Below are positions 57,734 through 64,000 of a DNA stretch of 64,000 nt, in pieces. Below the pieces are notes generated by a model, which made no database searches, was not told where the DNA came from, and was given only the letters and a program-made list of their open reading frames with translations. Source of the stretch: Erythrobasidium yunnanense (taxonomy: Eukaryota; Basidiomycota; Cystobasidiomycetes; Erythrobasidiales; Erythrobasidiaceae); NCBI GenBank assembly GCA_001600175.1, contig BCJC01000004.1, forward strand, positions 744,001-808,000, written 5' to 3'. Position 1 is the stretch's first letter. Each line of letters opens with the position of its first letter. A program made the translations under genes and the position numbers.

Positions 57734-59352
57734 TTACTCATCTGAGTCAGTTTCCTCTGAGCTGCTCTCCACCTCGAAACCGTCGGCCTTGGCCCGCTCT
57801 ACGGTCCTCTCATACAGTCCTTCGTGCAAGGTAAGACACCGCTGCATCACCTCGACTTGGCCTGCATCGACTTCAATATCAGCATCAATGGAGCCCAAAG
57901 AGAATAACATCAGTACCTTGCAAATATATCAAGATGAGTGACCGTATTTGCGGCCGAACAAGATCGTTTGCTGGGTGAGGAGGATTGGACTTGGACCGCT
58001 TCGCTGGCCGCTCTTCGTCTATGGACTGTTTTGCGTCTTCCAGAGCCTTCTCGAGTATGTCTGCCTTCGTCTGAAGCATATCGCCTAATTGGCCCAGCAT
58101 TTCCAGCTCATTCGGCCAGCTCAGGAACTGTAGCACTCCTTGCCATGTATTGTCTGAGACTTCTTCTCCCTTGCCTCCAATTGCCGACAATGTTGCCCGT
58201 AATGTCTGCAGCTCGTCTTCCTCTGCCACTAGCACCCTTAATTGCGCTAGAAGGTCGCCAGGCAGCTCTTCCGCATCCCTCCTTATATAGTGCATTTTCG
58301 TGAGAGGGATCTTCAAGGCAGACAATATCTCAGACGGGCCAGGGTCGCCTGCATTCCCAAGCTTGAGAGAAACGAATTCGCCAGGGTTGTTCGGCAAAGC
58401 GAAGCCGTATCCAAGCAGGAGCTCGTCATTCGGCTTGGCGCCATAATTATTACAGATCTCCTGTCCTGCACTGTGTTTCAGTCTGAAGTCTTCGACAGTG
58501 TGCAGTAAAGAAGGCTGACCAGCTTGAATCGGTGCGCCTGTTACCAGGTTGATTGTCCGCTCCTGATGATTGCTGAACCAGGTTACAGCTTGACCCGTCT
58601 TATGGTTGAAGGCATCGACGCAGGGTAACAAGACTTGAGTAGCATTTGGGCGATCTCCATCGAGAAGGTACGACGGAAAGGCTCGGGAAGAGATGATGCT
58701 GGAAGCCCAAAGGTAGCGTTCCCTGATATTGCATATACAGTCAGAGATAGGCTGTCACTGCTAGAATACACTTCTACGCACCACGAAAAGGAGTCGGTTG
58801 TGAAGCCGGGTACCGGGACGCCAGATTGAGTCATGGCTTTATGCTCTGCTTTCCACTCCTGCTCGCGCTGCTCTATAGCAGGACTAAGGTTAGAACCTGC
58901 TAATAGCCTCCGCTCTGCTTGATTGTACCAAAGTGCAGTGCTCATTTGATGTGGTCGAGGGAGCGTTCGCACATACTCCCGATGCTTCAGATAGCTTGGA
59001 AAGTCTTGAGATTCTTGCTCGAGCGCGATATCATGCAGTATCAAGTACAGAGCAAGCATTTGATGATCGCTGAGCTGGGTCACATCGCTCGCGACCAAGT
59101 GCTTTCGAACGAGAGCTGGCGTGATGGCTGAATCATAAGGTAGAGAAACGATGGTCTGCTCCGCTGGGATGTCTTCTGTAGCTTCAATTCGATGTCCGCT
59201 TGGCTCTGGCAGATCTCCTTTAGAATAGGGACATATGATGAAGATACTGCGCTGCAAGAACCTTTTCGCCAGCACATACGCTCATCTGCACGTCCCTTTT
59301 GAGCAGTCAGCCATTCTCCAAGAGCAGACTGGTGGTAGACGAGGCCATCCAT
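57734..59352 (-). CDS. SET-domain protein lysine methyltransferase (Rkm/SETD-like)
   Basis: A class VII SET methyltransferase related to fungal Rkm ribosomal-protein methylases and SETD3/4/6. Exon 1 (59352-59280) encodes MDGLVYHQSALGEWLTAQKG and splices to DLPEPSGHRIEATEDIPAEQ. The split SET domain shows FSWERYLWASSIISSRAFPS, LLPCVDAFNHKTGQAVTWFS (the FNH motif that binds AdoMet) and AGQEICNNYGAKPNDELLLG YGF, with the catalytic-loop Tyr. The Rubisco-LSMT-like substrate domain follows. The C-terminus ends SSSEETDSDE, strongly acidic, after a basic patch PAKRSKSNPPHP. The gene converges on Ask1, with 98 bases between the stops. Confidence 0.85.
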
Positions 59353-59441
59353 GCGAGAAGTCCGAAGGCAAGGTACGTAAGGACGTAAAATTGTATGTAC
59401 AACAACAGCTTCTAGATCGATGACATAACACGAGCTAGGCC

Positions 59442-60592
59442 CTAGAAGCTAGTTCTTCTCGGACTTCCACCTCGAGGCGGGCTGCCCGCGAGATCTGGCG
59501 ACAATCGGGATCTGGGTGGACTGCCTTGCGGATCTGTAATTGGCGAAGGAGACTCTGCCATGCCTTGAGTATATGTGTCAGCTGGGCTCCAGCTCGCGAG
59601 CACCCGTGTAGCACTTACCCGTCGGTTGCGGAGCGCTTGTCAAGCTTGGAGGTAAGGGATCGAGCTATCACAGGAACAAATTCAGACGAGAAGTAGCACA
59701 CGAAATATGTGTACGTACTTCATCCACTCTACCTCCTGTGGGTGAAGCTGTCGGCAGTGAGGGGGATCCCCCTTCTGCTAAAGAAGCATCATGGCCGTTC
59801 ACCGGCGCTGCATGAGGCGACGAGGATGTTGCGTCCAGATGCATACTGTCTATACTGGTATCGCTTGCGGAAGAGGACGCGACGATCCAGGATATCGGAG
59901 AGAGCAAGGGCGAAGCGCTAGGAGAGACAGAGGAGCGCAGGAGAGGTGTTGTTGAATTGGAAGATAGAGTAGAGACATGTCCTAGAATGGAAGATTCCGC
60001 TGGTCCAGGCGATAAAGCATATGTATCGCCAACATAGTTGGAAGTTCCGGAAGAGACCTGAAGGGTTCGCTGGATGGCTCTCAGGTACTTGCCCTGTGCA
60101 GCATAGTTGGCTTTTGGCTGAATAGCCAGCTCGGCTAGCCTTTGTATCGTAAAAGGTGCGTCCCTATGTCATGTCCATCAGTTCGCCAAATCTTGACATT
60201 TAATCTTCTTTCGAACAAGCTCACTCTGAGAAGCTGTCAAGAGACTTCCATACACTGTCTCGTAAATGCTTGATCTCATCCTGGGTAGCTTCTTCGACTA
60301 AGGGTTGGTGGTTTCTGACCAGATGAATGGCAAAGGTATCGTTCGTCGAAGGGAGCTCAGACACATTCTGCGAAGTGAAACGAGGTTATTGGCTTGGAGT
60401 GGAGTCTATCAGTCAACATAGCGACGACTAACCTGCGCGATTCTCGACTTCAAGGCTTCTCGCAATTCCGGCCACGCCGTCCTGGACAAGCGATGCTTTC
60501 AGTTTTTCGACATAATGCAGTTCTATGCTGAACGCGCACGAAGTGATACCGGTCTGTGCAATAGCGGACAGAATGCCGTCGTCCACAGCCAT
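59442..60592 (-). CDS. PSY4: protein phosphatase 4 regulatory subunit 2 (PPP4R2/Psy4-like)
   Basis: A regulatory subunit of PP4, which dephosphorylates gamma-H2A and Rad53 targets in yeast. Exon 1 opens MAVDDGILSAIAQTGITS and splices to TAWPELREALKSRIAQ; next come NVSELPSTNDTFAIHLVRNH and DEIKHLRDSVWKSLDSFS. The signature is PFTIQRLAELAIQPKANYAA then QGKYLRAIQRTLQVSS, which matches human PFTIQRLCELL-x-PRRNY. The rest is a Ser/Pro-rich disordered tail ending GSPPRGGSPRRTSF. The donor after GITS is GTGCGC. The gene lies tail-to-head in tandem with the second hybrid kinase (221 bases between) and the SET gene (89 bases between). Confidence 0.8.
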
Positions 60593-60812
60593 AATGCAAA
60601 GGCAAGCGCAGAATGCTATAGAAGTGCTGACATTATAGGAGATTCGAGCGTGCCCTACTGCAGTAATGCGTTCATACGGTATTTACAATGCCCTCCTGAG
60701 CTTTCGAACTGCGTACAACCTGCTTGTTACTGCCAAACATGAAGGGTGACATGCTGCACTGCGCAAAACTCTGACCTTATACATATGGCCTTATCTGAAA
60801 ACCCCAATTGGT

Positions 60813-63800
60813 CTAGACACGCGGGAAGCGGAGGAGTTCTTTGCGCATCCTGTCCATAATGATCGGCATTTTGAAAGGTTTGGAGACCGTGCCGTCGAAG
60901 CCGCTTGCAAGCATCTGGCAGAGGATCGTATCAGCGAATGAACCTTACTGCTTGCGAAGTTGGTCCGCTGACGACTGCACTTACAGTTGCGATCTGCTCT
61001 GTTCTAGCATTGGCAGTCACAGCTAGAACCGGAATGTCGCTGGAAAGCGTGCCATTACTCTGTAAGCGGCGAATTTCTTGAATGGCTTCTAAACCGGACA
61101 TGACTGGCATCTGGTGTGGATTTCAATTAGTCGAAGAGCAACGTGTCAGGTAGTAGATGCAATTTACCTCGATGTCCATTAAGACGATATCTATGCGCTG
61201 CCCGCCCGGTGTGCCCCATGCGCTCTGCTTGATGGTGTCCAATGCCTCCTGCCCGTTGTTCGCGCATGTGGTGACACATCCCATCCGACTGAGGTGTTTG
61301 TCTAGGAGCTTCTGGTTGATCAGATTGTCCTCCACGACCAGGACATATATGGTGTCATTCCTTGTGCGAGTGTCTTGTGACGCTGGCCTCTGGCCACGCT
61401 GATTGGGTAGTTGTTGGGCTATTTGCCCAGTTTCAAGCTGAGACTCGGTCCCAGGCGCGGCCAATGGCGTGACCGGCACGTAGAACTGGAAAGACTGTAA
61501 GACTGTCGAATGCATAACGACAACGAGGGGACTCACCGAAAACACCGAGCCTTTCCCAACTTGGGAAGTAACTCCGATCTCACCGCCTAACAAACCTACT
61601 AGCCGTCGACAAACGAAGAGACCTAAGCCTGAGCCTCCGTAGGAAATGTGCGTTTTCGGATTGGCTTGCTTGAATCGCTGAAAAAGCCCGCTAATTTCCT
61701 CCTCACTGAGGCCGCATCCAGTATCAGCGATTGATACGAGAAGGTAGATCTCTTGGCTCTCCAGCGACGAGGGATTCGTGGCTGGTACTGGAGTGGGAGC
61801 GGTTGCGGGTGAAGAGAGCATCGGCCGATTTCGAGAGCAGTCCAGTGTAACAGTTATCTGTCTAAGATCGGACGGCGCGGTGAACTGTCCCATGGGTCAA
61901 TCAATCAGGATCATGCGGTATTAGTGCACATTGACTAACCTTGATCCCATTTGTCAACAAGTTGATCAGTAATTGACTAATCCGAGAGGGATCAGCGAGG
62001 ATGTAGTCTGCTCCAGAGGCCATAACAGAAGGTCGTATATCCAGCGTAGAATCGATGTCCTTGGCAAGCATCTCAGCTTTGAAAATAGAGAACGTTTCGG
62101 TAATGAAGTCGATAGGGCGACAGGGAACAGGCGTGACGACAAGGAATTTGTTGTCTATAGCAGTTTGCTCAGCAGGAGGATTTCGACAGAAGCCATGTAA
62201 CAATCTTACCCAGCTTGGAAAGGGTGAGGATGTCATCGATCAGGCGGGTGATATGCATACAGCAATGATTGATGATCTTTAGGTTAGACAGTGTCTCGTT
62301 GATGTCTTCTTGATGCGCCTCAACAGCAAGCGTCCCAGAGGCTGGCTTGAGTAGAGCTTCCATGCGTTCGACAGAAGCGTCTGCCGACAGCGAGATTGCC
62401 GAGAGGGGATTTCTCACCTTTACGAAAGACAATAACATCAGCTTGAAGGCTAGACTAGTAAAAAGGAAAGGAAGCATATCATGGGAGGTCATATCGATGA
62501 ACCGCTCCTGTGCGTTTCGCATTTCGATAGCTTCATCGGCACGCGTCTCCAGTATCTTCTCTAGGTTCTTCTTGTCAGTATGATCTATCAAAACGGCGAT
62601 GACTTCCTTGATGTTTCCATTCTCATCCAGGTTTCTCGAAAGGTCAGCCCAAGTCCAGCTGGTCAGTGCCGTTAGCCTTGGCCATAGCTGGAAGTGATTT
62701 GTGAGCGCACTGATCGAATACATCTCCAGGCTTCCGCTTCCACCGGAACTCTACTGCCTCGATAGTTTGCGTAATGTCTAACGCCTGAGCGAGAAGCTTC
62801 TGAGGAATGTGTAGGTCTTCTTCGTTGATGTGTCGAGGCCAATTATCTGGAGGCTCGTCCGTGGGATGACTATACGTGGTATCACTTAGCTCACGGAGTC
62901 CTCGAAGCCTGATCTACCTACCCTGTGATGCGCCACCAAGATGGGTTCGCCCAAGTGAATAAGCCCCTGAGGTAGAAAGCCATTAGATGTCACATCAAGG
63001 CGCCACATAACCTAGCTTACTCTGGACTGAGAGTACATATAGCGACCGGAGACTTTTCCAAGACATTACGGAACTGCTGTTCGGTTTGTTGTAGCTGGTA
63101 TGTTCGAGCTTCTAAAGTCGAACGGAGCTCCTGGTTCTTCTGTGCTGTGAGAGCTGCTAAGGCAGCGCTACGCTCTAGCTTTTCTTGTATGAGTCGGACA
63201 GACGCTACTCCTTGCGTGACCTGACCTTGCAGTAGCTGGAGGAAGAGCTGGTAATCCTCGTCATACTGCTTCCGAGGATTGAGGCCGGCTATCATCACTG
63301 CTCTTAGGATATTATCTCCAGTAACGATAGGAAGCAGCACAATGCAGGCGAGAGCATTGTCAAGTAGGGTTTTTCTGAGGAAAGGAAGATATTCGGATAG
63401 CGAATCCCCTTGGATCACAACGCTTTTGCCGGTCTTATGCACCTTGCGTAGGTGCCGCGCCAGGCTAGGTGCAGCGGAAACGCCAGTCTGATCTTGCGAA
63501 CCGATATCGATTTCGGATGAGAAAAGTCGATTTGGTATGCCGGCTCCAACGACAGCGGCTCTCGACAAAATTGATGAATGAGAGGGATTGACACCTGGAG
63601 CCATGTTCTCGTTCACACTTTGCCCAGGCGTGGCAGCGCCATGCTCATTGCTAGCACTTCCAACGCATACAGCCTCAACGCTCGAAGCTTCGTAAAAGGC
63701 TAGAAGCGGACTATGGCGCGACAATGACTTCAGTCATGCGCGTCTGTTCGAGAACATGGTGCCCTACAGGTCTACATTTTCGAACGCTTCCGCACATGTC

Positions 63801-64000
63801 CGCTGGAATATTGAAGTGGGCGTAGTCGTGAGGTCAATTGCCTGATCCGCCTTGCGCAAGAATTTCATGCGTCTGTCGGTAATAACGGACGGCGCTTCAA
63901 AGACGGCCACGTCAAATCCAAGAACTGCTTTGGTAGCTGCATGCACGATGGGTACCAAGCTCCACTACACGTGCATCAGTAAGCGAAAAGTCCATGGGCG
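60813..64000 (-). CDS. hybrid histidine kinase (GAF-like-PAS-HK-REC), 5' end beyond the window
   Basis: A second phosphorelay sensor, incomplete at its N-terminus: the first visible exon opens at an acceptor near 63965 (SLVPIVHAATKAVLGFDVAV), and its upstream exon is outside. A GAF-like region (LAFYEASSVEAV to GLNPRKQYDEDYQLFLQLLQ) leads to a coiled-coil helix and a PAS segment (SPVAICTLSPEGLFTWANPS). The kinase core has FIDMTSHDM and RNPLSAISLSAD (H-box), INLLTNGIK (N-box), DTGCGLSEEE and GGSGLGLF. The receiver has VLVVEDNLINQKLL, IVLMDIEMPVMSG, AVTANA and VSKPF, and the protein ends KELLRFPRV. Between SHDM and RNPL the frame carries about 18-20 extra residues encoded by a stretch near 62419-62478 without a normal splice donor. 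Confidence 0.82.

Noticed and set aside
59247-59279. A 33-base intron at the start of the SET gene
   Set aside because: It does not bring the downstream SET frame into register. The 62-base intron 59218-59279 does, joining ADER to DLPEPSGHR.
62419-62478. A U12-type (AT-AC) intron in the second kinase
   Set aside because: The donor ATGCTTCC does not match the U12 consensus closely, the acceptor is AG, and no U12 branch motif is visible. It is kept only as an open anomaly.
1-64000. tRNA, rRNA, transposable elements, CRISPR arrays, viral remnants
   Set aside because: Reading both strands I saw no cloverleaf with A/B boxes, no terminal repeats, no reverse transcriptase, integrase or transposase motifs, and no regularly spaced direct repeats.

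Overview
The window is nuclear DNA of a fungus, most likely a basidiomycete. The genes are dense and intron-rich: GT-AG introns of about 50-66 bases interrupt nearly every one, and exon-length sums rebuilt by hand stay in frame. Typical fungal proteins are present (alpha-tubulin ending EEY, the DASH subunit Ask1, a PPP4R2/Psy4-type subunit, an XLF/Nej1-type end-joining factor). One gene is a dual-kinase hybrid histidine kinase of the type best known as Tco2 in Cryptococcus, which is the main reason for favouring Basidiomycota. I saw no tRNA, rRNA, transposon or virus-like element.

Layout. 0.4-8.2 kb: a CDF zinc transporter of Zrg17 type with a His-rich C-terminal tail and a GH63/MGH1-like glycosidase. 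8.7-14.1 kb: a divergent pair, a possible Rec114-like meiotic protein and a long disordered protein with a C-terminal membrane anchor. 14.3-16.2 kb: a RidA/Mmf1 protein and a GNAT acetyltransferase. 16.8-22.2 kb: an MFS transporter and a convergent Aro8-type aminotransferase; between them lies a small RNase III-domain gene flanked by decayed copies of the 3' ends of both neighbours. 22.8-26.6 kb: a MATE transporter and an FMN-dependent 2-hydroxyacid oxidase ending in SKL. 27.7-32.9 kb: a two-finger C2H2 regulator, a Met/Gln-rich protein, MsrA and a small helical protein. 33.4-39.1 kb: the dual hybrid kinase. 39.1-46.3 kb: a mitochondrial RCC1-like protein, the mitochondrial phosphate carrier, a conserved coiled-coil protein and a small unknown protein. 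47.1-49.3 kb: a secreted repeat protein. 49.5-57.6 kb: XLF-like protein, alpha-tubulin, a glutathione S-transferase and Ask1. 57.7-64.0 kb: a SET-domain methyltransferase, PPP4R2 and a second hybrid kinase that runs off the right edge.

There is no biosynthetic cluster or defence island; most genes are housekeeping. Several products fit stress and metabolite handling (two sensor kinases, a possible STRE-type zinc finger, MsrA, RidA, GST), but nothing shows they form a system. The most unusual features are structural: the RNase III gene inside an old segmental duplication, repeated use of very small exons (8, 10, 10, 22, 29 and 32 bases), a probable GC-AG intron, a very short intron, an unexplained 57-base stop-free insert in the H-box of the second kinase, and an in-frame intron placed just before a presumed catalytic residue.
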